From Coprinellus micaceus (Eukaryota; Basidiomycota; Agaricomycetes; Agaricales; Psathyrellaceae): a stretch of 64,000 nt of DNA. Within the stretch, counting starts at the first letter, position 1, and each line of letters begins with the position of its first letter. The notes below the pieces were generated by a model. It was not told the DNA's origin, did no database searches, and worked only from the letters and a program-made list of their open reading frames with translations. Positions 34,500 through 46,759 of the stretch are shown here, one piece after another. A program made the position numbers and the translations under genes. The stretch is from positions 1,674,001-1,738,000 of the forward strand of contig OX596334.1 in the NCBI GenBank assembly GCA_951394405.1, written 5' to 3'.

Positions 34500-37010
34500 C
34501 CTAGAGTGGGGTTAGAAGAATACATCAGTCACAGTGCAAGTGCTAGACGTGCCTTGAATGTATCAATGGTCTTGGACATCCGCACCATCACATTAACCAT
34601 TTGCTTCTTAAAAACACCCAGACATGTAGAATAGAGACTCTGCTGGTCCTTCCTTGGAGCCAAAAAATCCTCCACCATGCAGGGCCTGATGACGCTCCTG
34701 AGTAGCAGTTATCAGTCTCGCGTAAAAACGGGTGTTACTGAAGTCACGAATGTGTATAGGTCCTGTGTGCCGTGGGCAAACTGTCAAAACGCATTCGTGA
34801 GCCTTGCACTGCAAGAAGCACAATCAAAAACCTCCTCAGTCAAAAAGGGTGAAACACCTGGAACCATGATCAGTTTCTCAAAGCCTCACCAGAAGCAAAC
34901 AATGTACCAGCGATGTAGCAGATCTCCGAGGCGGTATAAACGCCAACACCGACCCAAACCTTCACTGCTTCATCTTTCTGCAGGACGTCAACTACGTAGC
35001 CGGCCCTTGCGGCTGTGGCTCTACAGAGTACGATCCACCAAACGACGGCCTCGAGAAACGCCCCGAAATCTGCATACACGTCAATCCCAATGAGGTCCAG
35101 ATGCGCTTTGGTAAGCGAAAGTCTGGGTGAGTGCTTTCGTGTGATCCATTTAACCTATGTAATTGTGATCATGCAGTGACTGTCAGTATCGGACGGAAAG
35201 AAGGCAAAGGCAGTGCAGGCATTTGCCAAAGGTACCAGCAAAGGAGGTCTCGCACCTTAAATAAGAGGTTGTGTGAGAGGAATGCGAGAACTTTGGACTC
35301 AAATTTGAATGCCAGGGCAACTTTATAATTCTGTTGCTGTGAGCCTGTGCATCAGTTCTTCGTCCAGAGAAATGATATCATTGTGGTATTCCAGACCTTG
35401 CCTGTGGTAGGAAGAATAGATTGTTGCCACATCTCTTGAGTAAGGCATGTCACGAGTGCACCCACAGGTTGACCTGGATCTGTGGGGCAGGTACCAGTTC
35501 TGAGCTCAAGGATATGTGGAGATAAGATAAGATAAACAACACTGCCACAGCTTTCAGTCCAAACCACAGACATAATGGGCTTTTTCTATGGTACAAAACC
35601 CTCCCCTACCTACCTTGTCGGGTCGGGGAAGGCATGAGGTGTTCACCTCATCTTGTTTTTCATTATACGCTCTGTGGATCCGTGGAGATCGTGATAATGA
35701 AGCTTGAGGACACCGATACACTGGATGCTGATGGTGTCAGTAGTGCCATGGAAATTAACCCTTCTGACCAATATCAGGGTTCCAACTAAGCATCCTCGAA
35801 CAGAACATCCGCCTTGATATTGGGACTTGAGCGACATGGCCGAGTCTCCTCTGAATGGCAACGACAACCTCCCATGGCTCAAACAATGATGGCTTCCGGC
35901 CACAGGATGCTCAGCTTTAGCCTTGGTTTGGGGGAGTACAAGTCGCATAGTGGTCAGGAGTTGCACAATATTGGTCGGTGTGTGTTCATGGAGAAGGCAT
36001 GTTCAAACAGTGATGGATAATCGGAACAAGGGTGGCGGGGTTTGTGTGGCAAGCCCTGTCTCTGGATGTACCACGATTGAAGTCGATATATTAGCGGTTG
36101 AGTAGGGTCGTAAGTACCTCCTAGGGGACGGTGGGCGTTGGACATGGGTTTGTATGCAGCATTGCACGGGGCGGTCATGACTGGCCCCCAGTGTCAGCAC
36201 TTTTTGAAGCTCCCAACTTCACTGCCAGGTTCCCCCAATTCCCCCATGCTCCTCGTAAAAGGTCCACATCCGGCGGTGCAGAGAGCTTCTTCTAAGGCGT
36301 CTAGAAAAGAAGAGAGGCGCTCTTCTCTTCTTTGCATGTCTATTGGCTTTGGTCAATTCATTTTTCTGCCAGGGGGTGCTAGCATCGCCCATCACCTCCC
36401 ACCACAGGGTCTCACTTCAACACTGACTAGCTCGTAGCAGATCCCATGATCGCCGCCTGGACAGACGAGTATGTTTATGATCGCTGATCGCTATGAATCG
36501 GATTCACCCTGTTTGGAGTCGTCCACAGAGGAGAATGACTCCACCTCAGGCCTGAGCCTGCTTCAACGGTGACATGGTGACACGTCCCACTCTCATTTAG
36601 CACCCCCAAGGAGGGAACAGGGTCTTGTCCCTGTCCTGAGTCCATCCCTCTCCTCTCGATCTCGACGTGCCAAACCTGTGTCCATAACCCACAAGCACCA
36701 CATCCACATCTAGTACATCCTTCCAATTCCTCTCCATGCTGTCCCCGCCTCATCCGTACCTACCCTACCTGTACAATAGCCTTGATCCTCGATTCCTGGT
36801 CGATGATGGTAACGGGCCTCGCCACCGCAGGAGGCCCTCGGCGCATTATAACTCAGCGTAAGGTTGCTATTTATTCACACATCGGCGTTCTTTTGTCATC
36901 CTTGGTCTCTGGCACAGGGGACGGACAAACTGAGAGCTCCACTGCTTACCGCGATGCCTGAGTGAATGGGGCTACCCTGATTAGCCGTATTAATTGGTCT
37001 TCAGCTTGCG
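34500..37010. other. Gene-poor stretch with isolated exon-like pieces
   Basis: A plus-strand segment at about 34984-35130 after a CTGCAG acceptor reads PCGCGSTEYDPPNDGLE and looks coding, but no gene could be built around it. Other frames lack support. A hairpin of AG-rich and CT-rich arms lies at about 36303-36331. Confidence 0.3.
35441..35495 (+). repeat. Truncated end of the 489-bp hAT-like element
   Basis: Starts with the same 17-bp terminal repeat (TAAGGCATGTCACGAGT) as 30161-30177 and continues with CACCCACAGGTTGACC, matching the inverted right end at 30600-30649, then diverges. No matching second end is nearby. Confidence 0.65.
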
Positions 37011-37729
37011 CATATGCACCAGTAGCTGGCGCTTTTTTCCATAAAACCCTTACAGCTGTCTGCTGGGGGTTTTCCAAAATTCACCTTTCTGTCTGAGGGG
37101 CTCCCAAGGGGCTTCCATCAAAGTGCAATTTGCATAATTTTGCAAAAGCCAGAAATAATTGCGGCTTGGGTGGTGCTTCTCTTCCAAATGTAGCAGGGGC
37201 ATCATTTGCGATGTGATCCAATGTGATCAAGTCCAACATAACACTGTATGTTGAGCAAATCAAACAAACCAAAATTCACATTGTGGGCTCTCGAAAACAT
37301 TCTCAAGTGGGCTCAACTAAATTTCATTATTAAAATGTGCATGCCCGGCGTGTGTAATGCCACCGTACGTCTGTCAAATCGAGGCCCTTGGGCCGAGCCT
37401 GCGATGAGCGGCAGCAAGGAACCCGGGGGCCCCACATATGTGACTGACGGTCACACATTGGGGGCCACGGGACCCTCCCCGGAGCATCGTGGGGCCCCCC
37501 CGAAGGGAGGGGTGCGATGTGCAGTGGGAGGGAGCTACCCATGTGGGAATGTGGGGGCTGTCGCGAATGGAAATCAAACTTACATCACATGACCGTTGCC
37601 AAGAAATGCGATTATGCATAACGCAAAAAGAAGCCCACACTCCCAGACAGAAAAGTGAATTTTGGAAAACTCGCACCAGACAGCTGTAAGGAAATTATGG
37701 AAAAAAACGCCAGACAGGACTCGCATATG
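37011..37729. repeat. Foldback element, about 720 bp, arms about 95 bp
   Basis: The arm at 37011-37105 is matched in reverse complement by 37636-37729. Matching blocks are CATATG tips, GGAAAAAA-CGCCAG, CAGACAGCTGTAAGG and AGTGAATTTTGGAAAAC (right-arm reading). The arms are imperfect. The interior is non-coding, with its own GGGGCCCC-rich inverted piece. Flanking target duplications are not clear. Confidence 0.65.
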
Positions 37730-37731
37730 AT

Positions 37732-39137
37732 CCCAGGAGTTCCTGTCCATGAGCGACACCAGGAAGAAAGCTTTTAATTAGGCGCCCGTCCCTCGGCTCT
37801 TTCCGGAGCCAGTTGGCCGGTGATCAAAATAGGCGGAAGGCTTGCGCCTTGGCCACCATCATCGAGCCCCTTCAACTTGTTTTCCTACCCCTGATCCCAG
37901 TTCCTTCAACTTGTTTTCCTACCCCTGATCCCAGTTCCTTCAACTTAGCCTTTATATGGCTACATGCGCAGCTCCTCGAACGCCGGACGAAGGCTCTGGT
38001 ACCCATCTTGTCTTCACATAGGGTCCACCTTCTCAGGGCGTAGCAACTTCGAATTACGGAACAGGTGTGCACCAAGGTAGTGAACACGACGCTGCAGCTC
38101 TTCCCATTGTACCCATCCTAGAGGACAATGGGAACCGCAAGAAGAGTTCAGAACACAACGAGGCAACCAGAATGTCCGCATAGAATGACAGGAAGCTGAG
38201 GCGTGTGTGTCCAGGGCGGGGTGGAATGGGAGGCAGAAAGGAATAGTCTTCCATCTAAAGTGAGTCTGTCTAGAGACGGATGGATACTCGTCTCGTGCTA
38301 GCTCAGGGACAAGGCAGCCTTGCGAATCCTATCGACGGGGTTTAGAGTGACTGTTTCATCAGACCTTGCGGCGAATGAGAGTTGGCTATTCAGTACTGGT
38401 GATGTGCGGGTGGTCGTCTATTTCTGTGTTATTTGGGAGGCTGCTTTGTTGCCTCGTGCTGGCACCCAGCATGACGACGTTACGTGCTATTTTAGGATTG
38501 GGTTTGGGCATGACATGGATACATGGATATCTTCTTGGAAACTTGAATTGATCTTCTTTTCCTTTTCCCGTTGTCTTTTCGCTGAGGTTTGGATTTACGA
38601 ACCCATATTGGTGCTTGACCTTCAGGGGCAGGCGCCTTGAGGGAGCACTGAGCTCCCTTATTGACTTCCTTCCCTATCTCTTGATGTATTTGGTGTATGT
38701 GCTCATGTCACTCTTCTCCTGTATAGCCTGGGAAACCAACGGTCAGGATATTGAATATCCAACTATCTCCCTCACGGCGCTGACTTCCGATGACGCGACA
38801 CGGCAAGAACGGGCATGGGCGTAGCAGCAATGTCATTCTCCTCCTTCTCCCCATGCCTCAAATAACGGACAACAGAAACGCGGTGCGACATCAGTGTGAC
38901 CTAAAGGATGGAAGTTGACTAGAAGATGGAGGTGCGATCATTGAGGGATATCCTTCAATCCTCCTCCGTAATACTTGCCATCACGCCGGAGAAAGAGTCC
39001 GGCTGGCGAGGGCCTCTTCGTTCGAATAACTTTGACTGACCCTCTTCCCTTGATGTGACAGGCCTCGCAATGGGACCAAGACCGACACAACATCTCTCAA
39101 CAATTGATAAACAGGGTACCACTGTCTACGACCACTT
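37732..39137. other. Intergenic stretch, weak membrane-like frame
   Basis: A plus-strand frame at 38366-38551 encodes a hydrophobic peptide (ISVLFGRLLCCLVLAP) and another at 38615-38824 has FLPYLLMYLVYVLMSLF. They could be pieces of one membrane protein, but no splice pair joins them. Confidence 0.25.
37869..37946. repeat. 34-bp tandem repeat, about 2.3 copies
   Basis: CCTTCAACTTGTTTTCCTAC followed by CCCTGATCCCAGTT recurs with an exact period of 34 bp (starts at 37869, 37903, 37937). Confidence 0.85.
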
Positions 39138-39630
39138 ATGATCAGGCTCGGAGAATCTCCAGAGCCACCTGCCACTCTCTCCCCGGGGGATTCTCTGGCG
39201 CCCTCCCCTTTCTGTGTGGCATGCAACATCGACGTTGACGCTGACCTCTTGCGATCCGCCGAGGTGGAGGTAAGACTGTTTCGCCGTTCTTTGCCCCACG
39301 TTACCCAATCATCATCTTCGAGGGACTCTTCGGACCTGCCAGAGTCCAGGTGAACACTGTTGGGGAGGAAGCAAAGAAAGCGATGGGGTGAATTGTTATA
39401 ATCCATACGATATGGGTGGTGGAGGAGGAGTCCCACACCTAAGCTCCAATGGGTGCTCAATTTTTCGGCAGCATGCCCCGGTCCGTGCCTGGCCTCCCGT
39501 CATCCCGCTCCCGTCTACGGACTTTCCCCCAGAACCCGTTCGCCTCTTCAAATTTCGGTACTATACCTCTTCGCGAACCCCGAAACCTCCACCAACAAAA
39601 CTCGCTGAAACCACGAAACCAGAGAACTAG
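39138..39630 (+). CDS. Possible two-exon hypothetical gene
   Basis: Frame 39138-39350 (SFCVACNIDVDAD-like, Ser/Pro-rich) could splice at CCAG|GTGAAC to an acceptor at CCTAAG near 39442. It would then continue as FPPEPVRLFKFRYYTSSRT to a stop at 39630. A competing ATG frame on the same strand (39449-39712, 87 aa) and a minus-strand frame (38981-39460) are also open. No motif decides between them. Confidence 0.25.
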
Positions 39631-39712
39631 CAAAAGCGCAACCTCATCGATGATCGTGGCGTGGAAGCCCTCCACAGATCAGGAACTAGGCAAACTGATG
39701 AAGAGTATGTAG

Positions 39713-41837
39713 CGACCGGACGCCAGGAGGATACAGGTTGCTGCTCCATTCACACCGAGTGTAGGTGATGAGGAGGTATGCTGGCGGGGAAGGGCAGGGA
39801 GGTGGGGACCGAGGCTAGGTGGAGTGTGGCATTCCCCAGCTGATCTGAGCCAAATGGCAGAAAGAAGGCTTGAGGAAGGGGGATGGGGACGAGATGGACT
39901 ATGGTGGAATTCTGCGACACAAACCGAGCGGGGTATTCGGTGTTTGGCTTCTGTATGAAACACTCCTTATCCCCCAATTTGTTAACCCCTGGACAACTAG
40001 GGCGCTCATGGCTTTTAAATGCCTATGTCCCCAGAACACACGTCTTCCGAGTTGTTCTGCAGCTGAGTCCCGGCAGCGTGCGCCTGGTCGATGTACGACC
40101 TACTCTACTTGTTTGATGCCAAAATCGCCTCCGATCTCCCTCACTATATTCCCCTCAAATTAAATCAAACTTCCCGTAGAGAGCCCCTAGCGCCTTTCAT
40201 CCCACATCGAGCCCTATGCAATGCGCATTGCGGGCAGACACGTCACGTTGAATAGGGGCTATTTTGCGTGACGTCACTATAATTCGGTGCCAGTGAGTCC
40301 CTCTGCTCTCGATCACTTCTTCTGTATTCGATACCGTGTCCCCCCACTCCACGCCGGTTCCATCCACTCCATCAATATCATGAAGGACCGCTACTTTCGT
40401 ACTGCGTTTTTCCACCAATGCTTAAGATTACCCCCAAGATTCGGGAGACATCCAGGCTCGCTTTCCTCTAGATCTTCCTCTCCCCATCGAGGTCCTAAAC
40501 GTCCCTTGCTTTCTCCCCTGCTACACCCAACCAACCTCCAAAATCCCGTAGGCGACACAGTGCACGCTGTAGCATCTGAACATGCATGACACCGAGCGGG
40601 CGAAGAATATTGGGGCCCATGATGCGTCGCGCTAGGGTCGAGACCCCAACATCGACTAGACCCCTTGCAGGAGCATTCACTACAGTCCCTGAAACGTAAC
40701 CTAATCACGGTAAGGAACCCCCCGAATCCCGATCGAGCTGAAATCTGAAGTGCGTATTGTGAGGAACCGACCAAAGTATCCTTAAACCCACATATCACAT
40801 AATAATCCGAGTGGGACGACCAGGGGTCGACAGGAGTAGAATGAGGTAGGACACGTCGCAATATTCTAGGGTCTGTGGCAAGTCGTCGAGGATTGTGTAC
40901 GCGACGGAGGATATAAAGCTGTGAAGGTCTGGACCTCCTGTTGGCGTCCTCAAAGACTACCCAGAGGCCCAGCGAGAAAGGTTCTCCCCACCAGCGGGTG
41001 GGAGGTCTGATGTTCGAAGTCAGAGGAGCCGGAGGTTTCCCAGTTGTATCTGTTTGGTGTCGTGAGTATCTGCTTCCTGTGACTGAGAAGGAAGTACTTG
41101 GGCAGAAAGCGATAGGTTTCATAAAGTTCAAGGGACCCCAGTAGGTCCACGGAGGAGGGGTGAAGCTTCAACCCCGCCTGAGGGTCCTTACGGATTTTGG
41201 GCCTGTTAAGGCAGGTCAAGGAAGGGGGCAAGGCGATACCCGTCAACCCTCCGCTCACTTCACAGGAGTCGATGTGGATTCTGAGGAAGCACAAAAGGTG
41301 GGCGATAACAAACCTCTCTCGTCTACCCAAGGCTCGAAGAGCCAAGTAACCTCGTTTCAAACTGATGACGCAGGTCAGCCACTCCGCCCTCGCCTAGAAA
41401 TCGAAGCGACAGACACAAGGGTACATCGACAACTGCTTGATCATGGGTACTCGCATTTTCCCCTGATGAATCGAAGCACACACTGGCAGCCCGGGCGATG
41501 GGTACTTGAAGCCCAAGGCGATGGAGTAGTCCAGATTGGGCCTACTCTGGTGAGGTTGGATGATTCGCCGGGCACCTCGAGATAGCGTTGAGGGCAAGAT
41601 CTAGAGGACAAAGAGTGATATGAGCCCGACGTGTGGCTACTATTATTAACTACGATAATAATCTGGTCTAGTCTACCATGATGCTGGGACTCGCTGGGCG
41701 GAAGCGCCCTGGCACATCAATACAGAGGGTGAGCTTGTACCTTGGAAGTTGGAAGGCTATAAAAGAAGGCGAGGTATACGCAATGCTACCCATGGGCGTC
41801 TCAGTGTACGCCTCCACAATCCTTTTGGCGATCTTCT
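39713..41837. other. About 2.1 kb without a firm gene
   Basis: Frames are open on both strands near 40391-41585, with the plus-strand frame 41160-41585 the most protein-like. Starts and splice sites do not give a consistent model. No repeat was recognised. Confidence 0.25.
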
Positions 41838-42775
41838 TCATGGATCCCTACCGAGGGTTTGGAGGGAATGCGCGATGATACGGCTGACCTCGGGATGTGG
41901 GAGATAGGACGTCAGGTAAACGAGGAAGAAACGGGCAAGTTTGTGACCAGTAGCATCAGCTGTGACCTCCCGCAGGCATCTATAGAGTGTGGTGGTGCCT
42001 CCATGGAGGAGGTGCTCGAGCTTCCGCAAGAACATCTCGGCATCAAGTCCTATGGCTCCAAGGGCCTTTCCAAGGTGGCAAAAGTACCCAGATGGCGGCA
42101 CCTCTCCTGCATACCTGAAGGAGAACCAGCAAGTAGACCGTCAAAGTAGGCTCTCGCAGCAGGGAGCACCATACTCCATTCCAAAGTCGACAGATTGCCG
42201 CTCTGCATACCTCTCAAATGTGCCAAGCATCTGCTTTGGAGCGCGAGCGCGAGCGCCTTCATGTGATACTGTGCCAGCGAGAACGACGAGTCCTCTTGAG
42301 AGGGAGCTGAAAATTGAGGTAGCTCGACGTGGGGTCGGCAAAATGTCGATAATGACCTGGGAGAGGATTTCGTCATCCAGAGCTGAGGCGAAGAAGAGCG
42401 CAAGTCCGCATGTGCCGGCCTCGGGAACCGCAGCAATTCGCTCTTGATCGAAGCCCACGCTCCAGAGGTCCATTGCAAACTCAACCGTAGCGACACTGTC
42501 CTGCTTCACCAGCGCTTCCAACGGCGGTTGAAGGAAGAAAGACAGAACACCACCGAGCACGGAAAGGCAATGCCTGGCTCTTGCTGGCTCAAGCCCTTGG
42601 GTAGTGCATACGGCGACGAAGTGAAGGTGATGGATTATGGCGCTCCAATGCTGACAAACTTGACGGACAAAGGCGGGACTGCAATGAGGATTGCCTTGCA
42701 CTGCTCCCATACTTTCCTGAGTATGTGCAAGCACTCCATGGGTGACACGGCTGCCTCCCTCCTATCGAGAGACAT
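41838..42775 (-). CDS. Hypothetical helical protein (armadillo/MYND-family-like?)
   Basis: The firm part is complement of join 41838-42106, 42170-42573. The intron is 63 bp (GTGCTC...ATGCAG, phase 1) and removes an in-frame stop. The protein is Leu/Ala-rich and helical (LSVLGGVLSFFLQPPLEALV; then LTSYLPHPEVSRIIAHSLQ), like the helical regions preceding MYND zinc fingers in many Agaricomycete proteins, but no zinc finger is visible. Two 5' ends are possible. One is an ATG at 42775 with an exon to 42660 and an 86-bp intron with a weak GTTTGT donor. The other reads through from about 42734. A GTAGGG near 41846 could start another intron leading to further 3' exons. Confidence 0.45.
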
Positions 42776-42928
42776 CCCAGCGTCCCAGTGTGGTCCGTAT
42801 GTTGGATGGTATCGTCGGCGGGGGGTGGGATGCGGAGATATGAGGGCGCGACGTCGAGGGGCCGGAGGTCGGTGGGCTGAAACGGATATTTTGCCGCGAG
42901 AACTTGATGAGGGTTGATGCTTGCTCAA

Positions 42929-44475
42929 GCATCAGCAACTGGAAATAATGTCAGTCTCTTCATCAGGCTTTGGATGGGCAGCTCACCGAGTGACCCAAAC
43001 TCAGACTTGAGAAGCGGTCCATTACAGCATATGACCCGTCGAATGCGATTGTAGCGCGAACACAAAAAGGGAGGCCACTCACCCGAGTTTCAGAGCGCGC
43101 CAGGACAGGGGTGATGATGACTGGCGGGACCGTACGGCGTGACCCCCGCACTTCCCACGACAGACGATTCGCGGGGGCTATTACCCAGACCAACGGGCGC
43201 TAATGCAGTCGGACTTTTGGGGCTGCCTTGTGCTACATAAGGTACCTATCAGCGAAATCCCACACCCCCTTTCATAAGCCAAAATGGGCGCACGACGACG
43301 AGCGCAACTCCTCCACGACATTGACACTTTAAATTGTTTTGACTCCTGGGGATCCTTTGGAGAGATGCTGGGCACAATCCTCAGGAAGAAAAATTTTAAT
43401 TACATGTAAACTGGGGGCGTAGTTAGGTTAAGTGTCCGAAATTTTTCACCCCTTCGGAAACGGCATAAAACGCGTTTTCAGCGCGAATGGCAGTGGGTTC
43501 GAAATTTCGTCCTCCAGATTTTGCGCATCACGTGACCTAAATTAAGGTTAGGGTTAACCCCTCCCCCTCTGCCAGGACGCAGGTGATTCCGCCAACCCCT
43601 TCTGTGTGGCCAATTTATGGGCCCTGGGTTAATAAAGTATATTTTAGCACTAATATGACCCCTGGGTACATTTCCCTGGGACGACCCAGCCCACCCAAGG
43701 GGGTCGAACCTTTTTGAACCTCCCAGATTTTGCGCTCTTGGCGCCAAGCCTATGATTACATAAGGGTGCTGGATTTCGGCGATAGGTACCTTAGGCATAT
43801 TCGATTTGATGCCCAACTGAGTGGTGCAGAGTGGTGCTACATGGGGTAGTGTCATTGTTCATTGTTCCAAACCGAGTAGCGCACGGCGGTTTCCTTACGG
43901 AGGACTGTGGCGACCCAAAGCGGGTGGCGTACGGGTGTTTTCCATACGGAGATCGTGGACAAACCGAGTACTGGGCCTGAGCAGTGATCATGAATTCGAA
44001 CCTGAATCGTTCACCGGCAAGTTGCCAAACAGCAACCTCCATGGAAGGTCGCCGGTGCCGCGTTGGTTCCAGATCTGCCTATGTCTGCCCTTACCAACAA
44101 TGGAGAAGAATGGACACACGGTTCGTTGCATTGCACTCCATGATGATTAGTACTTAAGATATTCTCGCGTTTTGGTGAAACCCGATCCCTTCCTCACCTG
44201 AAGCCACAGCGGAACGTGAAACTGTATGAATCATGGCCTCGCTAGGTACGTGTCTCTGAAATTGGTTAATTAACCCTCGTAGGTGCTTACTTCGCCGTTC
44301 CAGAGCTAGTGGGCCCAGTCGGGCAAGCCCATGGGAGCATGCTGAGACTGTGGTACATAAGCCAGCAATACGGGCGGCTATTTTACGAGAAATGGCTGAA
44401 TATCCGAAGGAGCCCAGGCTCGACAGTTCTTGGTGAGGGTCTGGCCCTCCCCTGAGGGTTGATAGTAAAAGCTGA
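42929..44475. other. Spacer with repeats, no gene
   Basis: No supported coding frame. Two imperfect direct copies of a segment ending CCAGATTTTGCGC lie at about 43495-43526 and 43700-43734. The inverted 49-bp satellite follows. Confidence 0.3.
43867..43975 (-). repeat. 49-bp satellite, about two diverged units, inverted
   Basis: The units CCGAGTAGCGCACGGCGGTT and GCGGGTGGCGTACGGGTGTT, each continuing into TTCC(T/A)TACGGA, are exactly 49 bp apart (ends at 43900 and 43949). They are reverse-complement relatives of the satellite at 8398-8492 and 58411-58560. Confidence 0.65.
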
Positions 44476-45578
44476 ATGATCGTACGTCAAGGGCTTCTCT
44501 TTCGCGCAATCTCGAACGAGAAGAAAATGAAGATAATATCTTGTTTGCCCCTGGACTACCTCAAGGTCAAAGCTCTATCCTACCTGCCTCTCAACGACTT
44601 GAGGTATCTGTCTCAATTTCAACAATTTCGGGGACTCGTACGCCGCGGTCTGAAGGTCCGGGTGCATGATGCCATTTTCCGATTCCACCTTAGCCCATCC
44701 AGGACACTGAAGATGATGTGTAAAACGAAGACAGTACTCTCAGGATCGGCAGCTCTGAAGACGATAGATACATGCCAATGGGAAGCCAATGACTTGGACT
44801 TCTATTGCCCCAAGCAGGAAGTTCAAAATGTGCTGTCTTGGTTTGAGAGGCACCACTATCGGGTTGTGCAAAGCTGCAAGTCGTACTCGTGTGCTCCAGT
44901 GGCTTGCGACGCACCGAATGGGCGTTGCATTACCCCCGAGGTCTCCTCCGTTCAGCTCGACGCCAATAACTGCATCGAAACGGTTTTCACTTTACAACAC
45001 GAACTGTCCGGGGACAAGCTCAACGTCATCCAATCAAAGTCGTCCTCCGCGGTCGCCCCAATAGCCTTCTTCCATTCGACCATCGTCATGAACTTCATTT
45101 CGAGCGACACCGTGGTCTGCGGCTACCCATCCCTAACCTTGAGTGGGAAAGGTATTCTTCCCTGCCAACCAGGACAATAGATTCGCTGACCCTAATCGAT
45201 GTAGGACTGATGAATGCCCAAACCATGCCTCCCCTTCGGGCCGTGAAACGGGAGGTGTCAGCAGTTGTGAAGTACCAGAGGAGGGGATACTCCTTCGTCC
45301 AAGGTCGGGATGAGGACCCCACTTTCGACCCAACTGACCCGCATCGGAACCGGAGTTGGACGGACCAGCATTGCCTGAGAATGCGCTTTCGCGGTGGGAA
45401 GTGTCGAGGCGCTGCAAACGGTGAGGCAGTCGGAGATGGAGAATGGAAAGTGAGCTACCGGGAGTGGTACAGGGAGAACGGGTTCATTGAATATCCAGCC
45501 CAGTTCGTGGCGGAGGAGGAGGCAGGGAAAAGGGTTCTATATGCGAACTGGGTGCCTGTTTCGTTCAGATTGTTTTAG
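44476..45578 (+). CDS. Nucleotidyltransferase-fold-like protein
   Basis: Predicted join 44476-45151, 45205-45578, giving 349 aa. The 53-bp intron (GTATTC...GATGTAG, phase 1) contains a CTGAC branch-like site. Residues 24-60 are weakly F-box-like (CLPLDYLKVKALSYLPLNDL). A TVLSGSAALK stretch (residues 86-95) and NDLDFYCP (105-112) resemble the GS...DxD signature of nucleotidyltransferases. A conserved-looking FHSTIVMNFI and a C-terminal YQRRGYSF follow. This family is common and unstudied in Agaricomycetes. Activity cannot be inferred, because a third acidic residue is not clear. A start at the second Met (44527) is also possible. Confidence 0.55.
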
Positions 45579-45785
45579 GAAGATGCCAATTAGTCCTCGA
45601 TCCAAGTGACGGTGGTGTTCGACCTTGATCATAATCATCGTCAGCGCCAAATGTGGGTGGCGAGGTGCACCTTTGAAATCAAATGCTAAGGGGAACGGGC
45701 CAGAGCTTGACGTCCCACTCATGATACACCGGCGGCGGTGGTAAGGGGACGGTTGAGCGACGTCTCAATGGCCCAGAGAGTTGAT

Positions 45786-46631
45786 TTAGATCTCACCGAC
45801 GATGTCTAGGTGGGGAATCTTGCTCAAGAAGGTCGATATGTTTGAAGAAGTGATCACCTTGGAGACCACCTCGCTTCTTCCGTCAACCAACCAGCGATGA
45901 AATAAGTTGAACCCTGGACGTTCTGGAGTATTGGTTATTTCATTCGATTCTTGCCAGTCGGAGCGCGGGGTGCAAGGTGGTAGCCCTGTCGCCGAGGCTT
46001 TGGCTGGCTTTGGAGGCATGTCCTGCAGATCGCAGACAATGCGGAGCTGACATTCATCGCCTTCTTGGACCATCCACGGCCCGCGAATGTGAACATGAGC
46101 TAGGTTCCCTTGAGATCGTGCACTGTCAACAGGTCTGCACCATTGCCATGCCTTCGTCTATCGAGCAGTTTGTCGGGTATCGTGAAACGGACCGTGCTGA
46201 TTACTACCCCCTCCTTCTCTCACCCTGGGACGGCAACGATAACCCACCTGGATTTCGCGCATGATGGACCCAGACGTCGCGGATACTCATCATCATTCGC
46301 ATTGGTCCCACCTTCGTACCGGAGTCAAGGACGGGGCAGTAAACGTGGGCGTCGGATAGTGATAGCATCCCGTTGCTAGTCGCGGGGAGTCGGTGATGTC
46401 ATAGGGTCTGAGTATTTCCTGCAGCCGTCCGGCTGACGTGGGATATGCTTGGAGGCCACGGTGGCGAAGCAGTGTGCGTGAAACGGAAACGGACTCCAAG
46501 TCACGGAGTGCATACTCGACCCAATCTAGATACAAACGCGTGTGTGGCGTTCGTACATTCCCACAGAATCCAAGCCGACGGCGCTTCTCCATCGGGAATG
46601 TCCCGAAGTTCCACTTTCTTTCATATTTCAT
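45786..46631 (-). CDS. Hypothetical protein, three exons with a 24-nt micro-exon
   Basis: Predicted complement of join 45786-46157, 46224-46247, 46320-46631, giving 235 aa. Both introns (72 and 66 bp; GTACGA...ATCCAG and GTGAGA...CGATAG) are phase 0, and the micro-exon encodes eight residues (VGYRCRPR). The protein has RTLLRHRGLQAYPTSAGRLQ and DECQLRIVCDLQDMPPKP but no recognised domain. It is divergent from the gene starting at 46760, with only 128 bp between the start codons, so the two may share a regulatory region. Confidence 0.45.
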
Positions 46632-46679
46632 AAGAGGCTCGTGATATGATTGGTTCCTCAGGTCCGAGTCGCAGAGTGG

Positions 46680-46688
46680 TATAAAAGG
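46680..46688 (+). promoter_or_regulatory. TATA box (TATAAAAGG)
   Basis: A near-consensus TATA box 72 nt upstream of the ATG at 46760, inside the 128-bp divergent spacer. Confidence 0.6.
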
Positions 46689-46759
46689 GGATTATTTCAA
46701 GCCTCGACTCGAAACTCGGTCTGCCTTCCTCCCCTGGTTTGAACACATTGATCGTGACT

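Noticed and set aside
40391..41131. 246-codon minus-strand open frame
   Set aside because: Lacks an ATG in context and recognisable motif, and competes with equally open plus-strand frames; no consistent gene model.
43545..43560. GGTTAGGGTTAACCC, telomere-like
   Set aside because: Only about one TTAGGG unit; no array, so it is not a telomere or clear interstitial telomere.
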